Assembly: GCA_009838595.1 (NCBI GenBank)
Contig: VXRI01000313.1
Location: forward strand, 1-7,832
DNA: 7,832 bases
Origin: Chloroflexota bacterium
Lineage (GTDB): Bacteria; Chloroflexota; Dehalococcoidia; Lucifugimonadales; JADFKI01
Reading direction: 5' to 3'
In this document: positions 1 through 7,340 of the stretch, in pieces
How the letters are laid out: each line of letters opens with the position of its first letter
Numbering within the stretch: the stretch's first letter is position 1
Made by a program: the position numbers and the translations under genes
Notes under the pieces: generated by a model
The model's input: only the letters and a program-made list of their open reading frames with translations
Told to the model about the DNA's origin: nothing
Databases searched by the model: none

Positions 1-254
1 TTAACGACCTCTACCGGCGGCGTTTCATAGACGAACCCCCCTTTAACAATCTTAGCAACTATCTTAAAGCCATCAGGAGCGCCAATTGCCTCTCCGGTAA
101 CAACCATCGGAATCTGCGGCACACTAGCTAGAGGTGTATCAGTCGCAGAGGGCACACCGCCCTGCGCGAATATGTCTCCATCCGGAACCGCGAACAGCGC
201 CATAGCAAGCGCCAACACGCCCAAGAAGCCTACCAGTGAATAACCAATTTTCAT
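1..254 (-). CDS. Partial secreted protein, N-terminal 84 residues (runs off left edge)
   Basis: This gene is cut by the left window edge: 84 codons are visible with no stop. The ATG at 254-252 is the earliest possible start, because an in-frame TGA (258-260) lies one codon upstream of it. A purine-rich GAGAGAAG stretch sits about 6 bases before the ATG as a weak ribosome binding site. Residues 1-30 form a Sec signal peptide: MK, a hydrophobic core rich in Leu, Ala, Val and Gly, then a likely cut after IFA-30, leaving a mature end of QGGVPSATDT. After a Ser/Thr/Pro linker (about 31-50) comes a beta-strand-like stretch, MVVTGEAIGAPDGFKIVAKI. This resembles the start of small Ig-like or carboxypeptidase-regulatory-like beta-sandwich domains, but that is inference from style. 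The gene has its own promoter and lies beyond the terminator of the giant gene, so it is probably a separate transcript. The exact function is unknown; that it is a secreted protein is fairly sure. Confidence 0.8.
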   Translation of the reverse strand, partial: MKIGYSLVGFLGVLALAMALFAVPDGDIFAQGGVPSATDTPLASVPQIPMVVTGEAIGAPDGFKIVAKIVKGGFVYETPPVEVV

Positions 255-332
255 AGATCACTTCTCTCACCCGGCGCAATATCGCCATGGGCTTCATTTC
301 AAACTTGAACTTTTTCAGAACACAACCCTTAT

Positions 333-362
333 ATTATAGCCAGCAATCGCCGATTTCGTCCA
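333..362 (-). promoter_or_regulatory. Sigma70-like promoter for the left-edge secreted gene
   Basis: Read on the minus strand, a perfect -10 box TATAAT lies at 338-333. A partial -35 box TGGACG (4 of 6 matches to TTGACA) lies at 362-357, with an 18-base spacer. Transcription would start near position 326, giving a leader of about 70 bases before the ATG at 254. Its position, between the upstream gene's terminator and the next start codon, fits a real promoter. The -35 is weak, so the call rests mainly on the -10 box and the placement. Confidence 0.55.
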
Positions 363-450
363 TACAAATTACGCGGGTATGATTGCCATCCTGTCTTCTT
401 CGACGCCCGGTAAGAGCATCAGCTACGCGCGCTGTTCAGCAGGAAAAGCA

Positions 451-488
451 CAAAAAAGCCCCCCAAACGAATAAACGAAAGGGGGGCT
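451..488 (-). terminator. Intrinsic terminator after the giant surface-protein gene
   Basis: On the minus strand, AGCCCCCC (488-481) can pair with GGGGGGCT (464-457) in a perfect 8-bp stem with six G-C pairs, around a 16-base loop. A run of six T (457-452) follows at once. This is the classical rho-independent form, and only the minus strand has the T run on the correct side. It lies about 107 bases past the giant gene's stop codon and before the promoter of the next gene, so it separates the two transcripts. Confidence 0.85.
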
Positions 489-551
489 CTGCTTTATCTT
501 AAAGTTGTCTTACACGCCTACTGTAGGTCGATTCGCAGTCTTGGGTGAACG

Positions 552-581
552 GCTTCCCCGCCCGTAATCGAACGGGGAAGC
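552..581. other. Perfect 9-bp stem-loop just after the giant gene stop codon
   Basis: GCTTCCCCG (552-560) and CGGGGAAGC (573-581) are exact inverted repeats around a 12-base loop. The stem starts 13 bases past the TAA of the giant gene. On the minus strand no T run follows it, so it is not a standard intrinsic terminator for that gene. Read on the plus strand a T-rich stretch follows, but no plus-strand gene is present to end. It could protect the 3' end of the mRNA or help termination together with the hairpin at 451-488. Between the two hairpins (489-551) I see nothing recognisable. Confidence 0.5.
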
Positions 582-594
582 ATTTCGTTTAATC

Positions 595-3500
595 TTAGTC
601 GCTGGAACCGCCGCTGCCTGCAACGCCGCCAGGCACCAAGGCAGTAGCATTCCTAACGAAGACCCAGTAACCGGAACCGATTAGCAGGTTCGTACCCATA
701 CCCGGGGACATCATGTCGCCGTCAAGCACCGTGTACCATTCGTTCCTGATGGTGTCGAAACCGAGCACTCTTGCTGCTTCGATGCCGTCCTCCAGGCTCT
801 GCAGATACACTGCTGCGTCGATTGGCGTATTGTGGTCAAGAGCGTTGCCCTTAACATCCGTAACCGGGATCAGGTTCCAACCGGCGTACAGCGGGATAAC
901 CGGCGGCTGTATCGGCGTTCCGGTTCCGACCGCTCCGCCAGCCAGTCTCGGGATGTTAACTTCCCAATCCTGAATCGCGTCGCTGAGGATCCAGTAACCG
1001 CGCTGCCCAGTAATCTCTGTCAGGTCACCCTGCCATTCGCTGTCGAGCGTCTCGCGTACTGCGACCTGCCAACCACCCGGTACTATCGGGTTGTAGGTGT
1101 AAACGGTCCGTACTTCAACACCGGGGCCAATCACGCTGGCTATGCTGCTGTCCGCGGGCTCACCCGGCAGGGAAATAAGATTCCAGCCTGGGCTCAGCCG
1201 CTTCTCGAACGGATCCCTATCGCTAACCTCGAAGTCAATCTCCAGAGTGTCCTCAAGCTCGTTGCCGGCCTGGTCCATTGCCTGGATTTCCACCTCGTGG
1301 TCGCCGAGTCCAATGTTCTCAAGCGTAACCAAGAATGTCTGGTCGTCCGTTGTCCTGACGCTGTCCGTAATGTCCACGCCGTCCAGCACGAAGCTCGTAA
1401 CTACGACATCGTCGAAGCTGTCCTCCGCGTATTCGCTGTTCTCGTTCATGCAGTTGGCGAGACGATAGTTGTCGCTCAGACTCGGCAGATCTTCGCACGC
1501 GACCCTGTCTTCGTAGCGGCGCGTGAAGTCGATCTCGAGGAACAGACGCGACCTATATTCGACTGACGGCTCATTGTCGGTGATGTCCACGCCACCCAAC
1601 CGCACATTGGGCTTAGGCAGGTTGATGTCACCTTGGTAGTACACCGCGTCGTCCATGTTCACATCGCCGTCCGAGTCATAGAAATCGGTAACGACACTGT
1701 CAGGGTCAACACCTTCGCTGCCGGGGTTCTGCTGTGCAGAGCGGTCCTTACCAGCGATGTGGAAGTTGTAGTAGCCGGTGCCCTTAGGCTCGCCTACCGT
1801 GACGATCCACTCGGTGTTGGTAACCTTCTCAACGGTTGTCTTCAGGTTGTGGTCGGTGACAAGGTCGTTGTTCGCGCAGAGCGCAGACGTCTCACCGGAA
1901 GTGTTCATTGTAATTTCGCCGCGCTTGCGCTTGCCGTCGTGCATATCGCTGTCGCCGTCGCCGTTGTCGCAAGTCGCCGTGCCCTTGGTGTCAACACTGG
2001 CTGCGTCAACATACGATACGGTTACGGTCGGGCGCGCGGTGCTGAGGCGTTCGTCAACGGTTACATTGAACACTACCTCATCGCCGTCGCCTGCCAGCAC
2101 TACATCCGGGTTCTCCGTGGTCTCGCGCGGGGATACGATCGATACTATCGTGAACGCCGGGGAAATCCAGTCGTCCGCTTCCGCTTCGCCATCGTCCTGC
2201 TCGTTGCCGGCGACATCTTCGATACCGTTCGGCACTAGCGTTACATCAGGCGTCTCGTCAGCTTGCAACTCGTCCTCGAGGTGTAGGAACACGGAAGTCT
2301 CGATGGACTGCCGCAAGCGAAGTCCGTCAGCATTCCTGTACCTTAGCTCGCCGCCGCTCGCGTACCTGCTGGTGTCCGTCCAGTCATCAGGCTGCTCATA
2401 TACATGCGCCGCCACGATGGTATGGCCTTCAACCACGAAGTCGTCGATCTCAACCGTTGCGGGATTCAGCTGTGTCAAGTCGTTGAAGATGACCTGGATT
2501 ACGCTCCGGTCGTCGTCGTACTCTTCATCGCCTTCGTCCCATGTTACGCCTGCGCGCGCTTCATACAGATCCGGCTCGTCCACGTCGATTACGATTTCGG
2601 CGTACTCAACATCGTCATCGGAGCCGTCCGGGTCGAAGTATGCCATGTTACCGGCACGGTCAACGACCACGAAGGTTACATAGAATATCTTGTCCTCGTC
2701 CAACACCAACGTAGTCTCTACTTCGTAGCCGTTGTCAATATCGTCGAAGTCTTTGTCTTCGCGCACTGCGATGTAGCCCCAGTCGGACCTGGAGGCTGTG
2801 GTCGCGTCGTACTCATGAATGCCACGCTTGTCGTTGCACTGAGCCGAGTCCGCGCGGATCGTGCGGCTCTTCCCAACACTAACTTCAGGGCGCGCGCACT
2901 GCATTCCGCTCACGACCGCTATTACGGGTATGTAGTCTTCATCGCCGTCGCCGTCCGGCAGGTCTTCAGGACCAGGAATGCCGGATAGGCCGTCCGTAAT
3001 CCGGAAGGTGTAGTCAACGTCGGCGTTATCGAATGCGGATTCGTGCGCAGGCGCGAACGATTCGATTTCAGGCGGGTCGTTCTCAACATCCACGCTGTCG
3101 CGCAGGTTGTCATACCCAATGCTTATTTCGTCCTCTTCATCAACCTGGAGGCGCGCTACGGTGCCGTCCGTGTGCTTGTACACAGGAGCGTCGCCGGGCG
3201 TCGCGCCCATGTCGCGCGGGCGTATGCCGCCCGGCGCGTTGTGGTCTGTCGGCATCAGATAGGCAGGGTCGGAAGTGCCGTCGCCGGCGCTCGCCGAGCG
3301 GCCCACCAACTTGACTGCCGCGAGGAACTTATTCTCATCATGCGCGCTTCTGTATGCAATGACGCTGAGCTTGTCGTCGGCGCTATCGCTTTCCAGATCG
3401 ACCACCACGCACTGGTTGCCGTTGCCGCAGTCAGAGTCCGGGGATTCGGAAGTGATTTCGATCAGGAGCACCGTGCCCCAGTTCGCCCACTCCGTCTCAA

Positions 3501-6500
3501 CGAAGTTAACCGCGTCAGTGATGTTGTCCGCTACGCCGTCATTGTCCAGGTCGTAGGTATCTTCCGTCGCCGGCAAGTCAGCCGGGCGCTCAGCAACACT
3601 CGCCATGCGCGTGGTCTTCGCGCCGGATAGCGCGGAGTCAGGGAGACCCGCATTCGGACCCGGAACCGGGTTCGCCTTGCGAATGTCCAGCGTGCTGATG
3701 GAGTCTTCGGCATCGATTATGCTGATACGCACATCTGCGGTAAGCGTCTGCGCGCCGTCATTTGCGTTGACGGTGATATTGCAGACATTGCCCGCGCAAG
3801 GCGTCGCGGAGTCATGGTCTATGGACTCCAGCGTCAGCAGATCGCCGTTATACATTATCTCGAAAGACTTGGCGTTAGCGCCCGTCAGCGAGTATTCAAT
3901 ACCGCCGGCAAGGTTGTCAGGGTCGGTCGCGGAGTAGTTCGCCAGCATTGCGCCGCGGGAAGTGTTTTCCGCGAGATTCAACTCAGTCTTCGGCGCGGCG
4001 TCCCAAGTAGGCGCCTCGTCGTTCAGGTTCTCCAGGTTAACCGTCAACAGCAGTTCGCCGTCCAAACCTTGAGGGTCCTGCGCAACAAGATGCACTCTGG
4101 AGTCATAGTCTTGGTCTTCGAAGTCCAGCGCGCCCGCCTTTGCATGCAGGTTTCCGCTCCAAACCTCAACGCCGTCAACCATCATGTTTGTCTGGTTCTT
4201 AATCTCGAACAAGTCCCGGGATTGTCCTTCACGCAGAGTAAAGGTAAGGTCGTCACCGTCCGGGTCCGTAGCCGTGAAGGTGAATATCACAACGTCGCTG
4301 CCGGTATTTTCCGGTATCACGGTCACTGCGGCATCACCCAGCGGGCTGGTGAAGACAGGCTTCTCGTTACTGTTGGTAACATGAACGGTAATTTCGGTCG
4401 TGTCGTAGTTGCCCGCAGGGTCTTCTACCTTGACCATGAAGGTGTGGCTTCCGGCGGTTTCCGCATCGAGCATACCGCTCACCGTGAGCGCGCCCGTCAT
4501 CGCGTCAATTGCGAACGGAGCCTTGCTATCGCCGCTGATGGAGTATGTAAGAGCCCTCATCTCAGGATCCGTCGCCGTTATGACGGTCGGAGGATCACTC
4601 AATGCGCCACCCGCCGCGCCAACCGGCTTCGTCAATACCGGAGCGCCGAGCTGAGCGCTTTCAGATACCCAAGGGATCTCGCTCTCCATGAGGCTTGCGC
4701 CGACAATAAGGTCCTCTATCATCGGGGCTTCATCAATGTCCTGTATCTCAATGCCCACAATCACGGCAGCCATGCGGTTACCGTTCGGGCCAAAGGCGTC
4801 AACGAGCAGCACGAGATTATTCTCAGCGCCCTCCGCGTCATAGTCGCGCGGATTCACCACCGTAATCTCACCCGTGGAGCCGTCAAGCGCAAAGTCGTCT
4901 CGCGCGCCGTGTGTGCCGCTAAGCAGCGTGTAGCTTGTCGCGTCCACTCCGCCAATCGAAACATCGACCATGCCGACAACCGTTCCGGCTGGCGAGTTCT
5001 CAGGAACGTTAAGCTGCAGGTTGCGGGACTCCAGCGGCGGGCCTTCCACCAGCATGATGTTGAAGTCGAGCACGGCGTCAACGCCGTTCCCCAGCATCGA
5101 GTCCATGCAAACGACTGCATCGCCATCGTCGTTTTCGCAGGCTTTAGGACCCATGCCGTTGGCGAATGCGTCGCCAACCAACACTCTTATGTCCCAGCCG
5201 TCCATGTAAGGATCCCAGCTCTCGTCCACATTGGGCGTATTCGGGTCGTCCGATCTCGCCTGCGCATGACCAGGATAGGTGATCCTGATGCTGCCGTCGT
5301 AAATGCCGAACGGCGGGTTAGCCGGGGTGACCATCCATACGTACTTGATGCCATCCGCCTCGGAGTCGCTGCTCGACAGGTAATCGTTCAGGTTCACTAT
5401 CTCGTGATTCTGAACATCGGTTGTCTTGTACTTCAGCATTTCTCCGCCGATGTCTCCCATTTCCATCACCGGCTCGTTGACATCTACCGTCACCGTCACG
5501 GCTATGTTGTGGGAACTGGAGGCGTTGCCGTCGCTCACGTTCACCGTGAACTTGTAGGTGACATCCGAGTATAGGTTGCTCTTGTCAGCAATATCACCGC
5601 CGTCAGAGCGTCCATACTCAGCGGGCGCTGTCTCATCGACAGTGGTTGTCACAGGATTATCGACGACCGCCTCTTTTGTCACGGCATTATCGACGATGCC
5701 GGCACTACCAACCATCACCATGCCCGAGGAGTCAACATCAAATAGGGCACTGTCTTCGCCACTCAAAGTGTACATCAATACATTCGTGTCGGTCGCAAGC
5801 CCGGATATATCGACAACTTTATCGCCTTCACCGAGTATCCCAGCGCCCTTTTGGGTCTCTTGGACAGTAACCGCATGGGAATCGGGGCCCATAGGACCCT
5901 CGTTCACCGGATTGACGGTGATCATCACATTGACCAGTGGGTCGCTGCCGTCGCCGCCATCTGAAATCGTCCTGTGCGCGATACCGCTGTCGCCGTTCAC
6001 GCTCAGGCGATACGAATGCGTGCCTAGGGCGATTTCGCCACCGTTGAATACCACCTGCATCGGCTGATTGTCAACCTGCGTTGCCCTGGTGCCAGTCACA
6101 GAGAACATGCTCTGCGCGTTGCCGTTCGCGTCCAGCAAGATGCCGTCCAAGAACTCACCGCCGGCGGGCGCAGCGGCGGTTGCGTCAGTGCCATCCTCAT
6201 CTGTGTCAAGATGAGCCCCGTCAACAAGGATATTGCCGATAGCGCTGCCACTAGGCTCGCTAGACAACATCGTGAATGCAAAAGTAGGGCCCATATCCGC
6301 AGCATCAGCAGTTGCGCCTTCAGAATCGCCCCAACCCAGAGATGTCACTGTATCCAAAGCGGCGGTGACTGAAAGACCGTCCAAGTCAACGTCGTTATCG
6401 GGGACACCATCCCCACGCCAAGGGTCGGTATCAAGGCTGTCGTCGTTGTCAGGGGTATCCTTTGTCACATCAGTGTCTATGTCAACTGTGAAAGTCGAAG

Positions 6501-7284
6501 TACTGTCATCACCCAACGCTGCCCCAGAGAAATGAGCAACTATACTGGAGCGATCGCTCGGGTCAACTGTGAAAGTCAAACCGTTCTGGCTGGACAACAC
6601 GCCACTACCAGCATTAGCGCCGGTCACCGTGCCATCGACCACTATCTTCGACTTAGGACCTAGGCCGGACACCTTAATGGCCTGCGGCGAGTTCCTAACA
6701 TCCATGCCAAATGTGGACGCTCGCTGTCCTGCCAGCGCCGTACTTGGGTCAGCATGGAACTGAATGTTGGGAGTCACACCAACGACATAAATGGTCACCG
6801 GCGCGGTAATCACTCTGTCATTATCGTCAGTCGGAGTGCCGCCGGTATCAGGACCGTCAGTGCCGGTGTCCACGTCTATCCTGACAGTAAGCGTCAGGTT
6901 ATAAACGCCGGCGTCAGGGGCATTATCGCCAGAAGCAGGGGTTATCGTGACCGACTGCGACTCGTCGCTTGTAGTGCCCGCGGGCACACCCCCCAGTGTC
7001 GTGGTAAAACTAGCAGATCCTGTGCCGGACAATGCCGCACCTTCCGCACCGGCGGCAGTCGATGTTGAAATGGCGGCAAGCCGGCCGTTAGCGAAATCAG
7101 AACGGTCGAGGCCATTAATCATAATCGCAGGAGCCAAAGCACCAGTTGCCGTCGTCAACATATGATAAGTGGCACCGCTGGAGCTCTGCGCGCGCACAAC
7201 GCTGCTGGCAAACATCCCCCCGACAAGCATCAGGGCAAGCGCCAGCACCGCTATTGGCACAGACCAAATCTTCTTATTACTCAA
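595..7284 (-). CDS. Giant secreted cadherin/Ig-like surface protein with C-terminal GWNLI modules
   Basis: This 2229-residue protein starts at TTG (7284-7282), preceded by GGAGG with a 6-base spacer; the signal peptide begins right there, which supports this start. Residues 1-32 are a Sec signal peptide, probably cut after VRA-32. Residues 34-745 look Ig/cadherin-like, with an acidic thrombospondin-3-like loop near 276-303 (GDGVPDND). Four clear cadherin-like repeats span about 750-1194, with PEN/AEN starts, DPD or DPE motifs and linkers such as N-D-E-A-P. Residues 1196-1400 are not recognised, apart from a DLDNDG calcium-loop motif at 1245-1250. Ig-like domains fill about 1403-2024, and four D-x-A-G-N motifs (955, 1542, 1690, 2004) mark domain ends in the protein. 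A duplicated GWNLI...GYW module closes it (2030-2217). Twelve cysteines form six local pairs. No LPXTG, SLH, transmembrane anchor or catalytic motif is seen. The likely role is an extracellular, calcium-binding adhesion or matrix protein; that is inference from architecture. The secreted, modular nature is near certain. Confidence 0.93.
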   Translation of the reverse strand: MSNKKIWSVPIAVLALALMLVGGMFASSVVRAQSSSGATYHMLTTATGALAPAIMINGLDRSDFANGRLAAISTSTAAGAEGAALSGTGSASFTTTLGGVPAGTTSDESQSVTITPASGDNAPDAGVYNLTLTVRIDVDTGTDGPDTGGTPTDDNDRVITAPVTIYVVGVTPNIQFHADPSTALAGQRASTFGMDVRNSPQAIKVSGLGPKSKIVVDGTVTGANAGSGVLSSQNGLTFTVDPSDRSSIVAHFSGAALGDDSTSTFTVDIDTDVTKDTPDNDDSLDTDPWRGDGVPDNDVDLDGLSVTAALDTVTSLGWGDSEGATADAADMGPTFAFTMLSSEPSGSAIGNILVDGAHLDTDEDGTDATAAAPAGGEFLDGILLDANGNAQSMFSVTGTRATQVDNQPMQVVFNGGEIALGTHSYRLSVNGDSGIAHRTISDGGDGSDPLVNVMITVNPVNEGPMGPDSHAVTVQETQKGAGILGEGDKVVDISGLATDTNVLMYTLSGEDSALFDVDSSGMVMVGSAGIVDNAVTKEAVVDNPVTTTVDETAPAEYGRSDGGDIADKSNLYSDVTYKFTVNVSDGNASSSHNIAVTVTVDVNEPVMEMGDIGGEMLKYKTTDVQNHEIVNLNDYLSSSDSEADGIKYVWMVTPANPPFGIYDGSIRITYPGHAQARSDDPNTPNVDESWDPYMDGWDIRVLVGDAFANGMGPKACENDDGDAVVCMDSMLGNGVDAVLDFNIMLVEGPPLESRNLQLNVPENSPAGTVVGMVDVSIGGVDATSYTLLSGTHGARDDFALDGSTGEITVVNPRDYDAEGAENNLVLLVDAFGPNGNRMAAVIVGIEIQDIDEAPMIEDLIVGASLMESEIPWVSESAQLGAPVLTKPVGAAGGALSDPPTVITATDPEMRALTYSISGDSKAPFAIDAMTGALTVSGMLDAETAGSHTFMVKVEDPAGNYDTTEITVHVTNSNEKPVFTSPLGDAAVTVIPENTGSDVVIFTFTATDPDGDDLTFTLREGQSRDLFEIKNQTNMMVDGVEVWSGNLHAKAGALDFEDQDYDSRVHLVAQDPQGLDGELLLTVNLENLNDEAPTWDAAPKTELNLAENTSRGAMLANYSATDPDNLAGGIEYSLTGANAKSFEIMYNGDLLTLESIDHDSATPCAGNVCNITVNANDGAQTLTADVRISIIDAEDSISTLDIRKANPVPGPNAGLPDSALSGAKTTRMASVAERPADLPATEDTYDLDNDGVADNITDAVNFVETEWANWGTVLLIEITSESPDSDCGNGNQCVVVDLESDSADDKLSVIAYRSAHDENKFLAAVKLVGRSASAGDGTSDPAYLMPTDHNAPGGIRPRDMGATPGDAPVYKHTDGTVARLQVDEEDEISIGYDNLRDSVDVENDPPEIESFAPAHESAFDNADVDYTFRITDGLSGIPGPEDLPDGDGDEDYIPVIAVVSGMQCARPEVSVGKSRTIRADSAQCNDKRGIHEYDATTASRSDWGYIAVREDKDFDDIDNGYEVETTLVLDEDKIFYVTFVVVDRAGNMAYFDPDGSDDDVEYAEIVIDVDEPDLYEARAGVTWDEGDEEYDDDRSVIQVIFNDLTQLNPATVEIDDFVVEGHTIVAAHVYEQPDDWTDTSRYASGGELRYRNADGLRLRQSIETSVFLHLEDELQADETPDVTLVPNGIEDVAGNEQDDGEAEADDWISPAFTIVSIVSPRETTENPDVVLAGDGDEVVFNVTVDERLSTARPTVTVSYVDAASVDTKGTATCDNGDGDSDMHDGKRKRGEITMNTSGETSALCANNDLVTDHNLKTTVEKVTNTEWIVTVGEPKGTGYYNFHIAGKDRSAQQNPGSEGVDPDSVVTDFYDSDGDVNMDDAVYYQGDINLPKPNVRLGGVDITDNEPSVEYRSRLFLEIDFTRRYEDRVACEDLPSLSDNYRLANCMNENSEYAEDSFDDVVVTSFVLDGVDITDSVRTTDDQTFLVTLENIGLGDHEVEIQAMDQAGNELEDTLEIDFEVSDRDPFEKRLSPGWNLISLPGEPADSSIASVIGPGVEVRTVYTYNPIVPGGWQVAVRETLDSEWQGDLTEITGQRGYWILSDAIQDWEVNIPRLAGGAVGTGTPIQPPVIPLYAGWNLIPVTDVKGNALDHNTPIDAAVYLQSLEDGIEAARVLGFDTIRNEWYTVLDGDMMSPGMGTNLLIGSGYWVFVRNATALVPGGVAGSGGSSD
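634..1197 (-). repeat. Tandem C-terminal GWNLI...GYW module pair within the giant protein
   Basis: Two copies of one module end the protein, at residues about 2030-2112 and 2131-2217. Each opens with GWNLI (2033-2037 and 2135-2139), has a central aromatic strand (GGWQVAV, W2072; NEWYTVL, W2183) and ends with GYW plus hydrophobic residues (GYWIL from 2096; GYWVFV from 2205). A Pro/Gly-rich linker (TGTPIQPPVI) joins them. The sequence then ends in a flexible Gly/Ser tail, GGVAGSGGSSD. Similar GWNLI-type modules are found at the C-termini of secreted bacterial proteins. Their exact role is not shown here, and attachment or export is a guess. Confidence 0.75.
3700..5037 (-). other. Block of four cadherin-like repeats within the giant protein
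   Basis: These bases encode residues about 750-1195. Repeat 1 (750-853) opens with PENSPAG and ends with the linker QDIDEAP. Repeat 2 (about 857-975) has DPE at 906-908, LDAE at 939-942 and the linker NSNEKP. Repeat 3 (about 978-1091) has PENTGS at 991, DPDGDD at 1007-1012, LDFE at 1053-1056 and the linker NLNDEAP. Repeat 4 (about 1096-1194) has AENTSRG at 1105, DPD at 1121-1123 and a Cys pair at 1163/1168. The Asp, Glu and Asn positions match the calcium sites between cadherin repeats, so calcium-dependent stiffening is expected from the family. A weaker, more divergent repeat lies upstream at about 468-603. Confidence 0.8.
7189..7284 (-). other. Sec signal peptide of the giant surface protein
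   Basis: Residues 1-32 have a basic start (SNKK), a long hydrophobic core rich in Ala, Leu, Val and Met, and a small-residue cleavage region ending Val-Val-Arg-Ala before Gln-33. No lipobox cysteine is present, so this fits ordinary signal peptidase I rather than lipoprotein processing. It directs the protein out of the cytoplasm. Confidence 0.88.
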
Positions 7285-7290
7285 TGTATT

Positions 7291-7295
7291 CCTCC
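7291..7295 (-). promoter_or_regulatory. Strong Shine-Dalgarno site that fixes the TTG start of the giant gene
   Basis: The minus strand reads GGAGG, then AATACA, then TTG. The full GGAGG core with 6-base spacing supports the rare TTG codon as the true start, directly in front of the signal peptide. No ATG occurs at this point; the next in-frame Met is residue 19, inside the hydrophobic core of the signal peptide. Confidence 0.8.
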
Positions 7296-7308
7296 GTTTG
7301 TCTTTGGA

Positions 7309-7322
7309 GTTTTCGGTTTTCG
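7309..7322. repeat. Two tandem copies of a 7-base repeat in the giant gene leader
   Basis: GTTTTCG occurs twice back to back (7309-7315 and 7316-7322). On the mRNA strand this reads CGAAAAC twice, about 14 bases upstream of the Shine-Dalgarno site. It makes an A-rich, weakly structured stretch before the ribosome binding site. It may help translation or may be chance; nothing more can be said. Confidence 0.4.
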
Positions 7323-7340
7323 GTTGTTGTAAACAAGTCA

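Noticed and set aside
180..302. Upstream open frame starting at ATG codons in the leader (ATGAAGCCCATG) and overlapping the left-edge gene
   Set aside because: It is out of frame with the gene, lacks a ribosome binding site and gives no sensible peptide.
517..527. Short inverted repeat CCTAC-T-GTAGG
   Set aside because: A 5-bp stem with a single-base loop cannot form a stable hairpin; a chance match is likely.
832..1566. Plus-strand open frame of 244 codons
   Set aside because: It is fully antisense to the Ig-like and GWNLI region of the giant protein, and its composition does not look like a real protein.
1633..2988. Several overlapping plus-strand open frames
   Set aside because: They overlap one another in different frames and are all antisense to the giant gene; none shows motifs or a convincing start.
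3814..5574. Long plus-strand open frame of 586 codons opposite the giant gene
   Set aside because: Its translation is rich in Arg, His and Val with no recognisable domain or signal, no ribosome binding site was seen, and it lies fully antisense to clear cadherin repeats. It is best explained as a shadow of a moderately GC-rich, Asp-rich gene.
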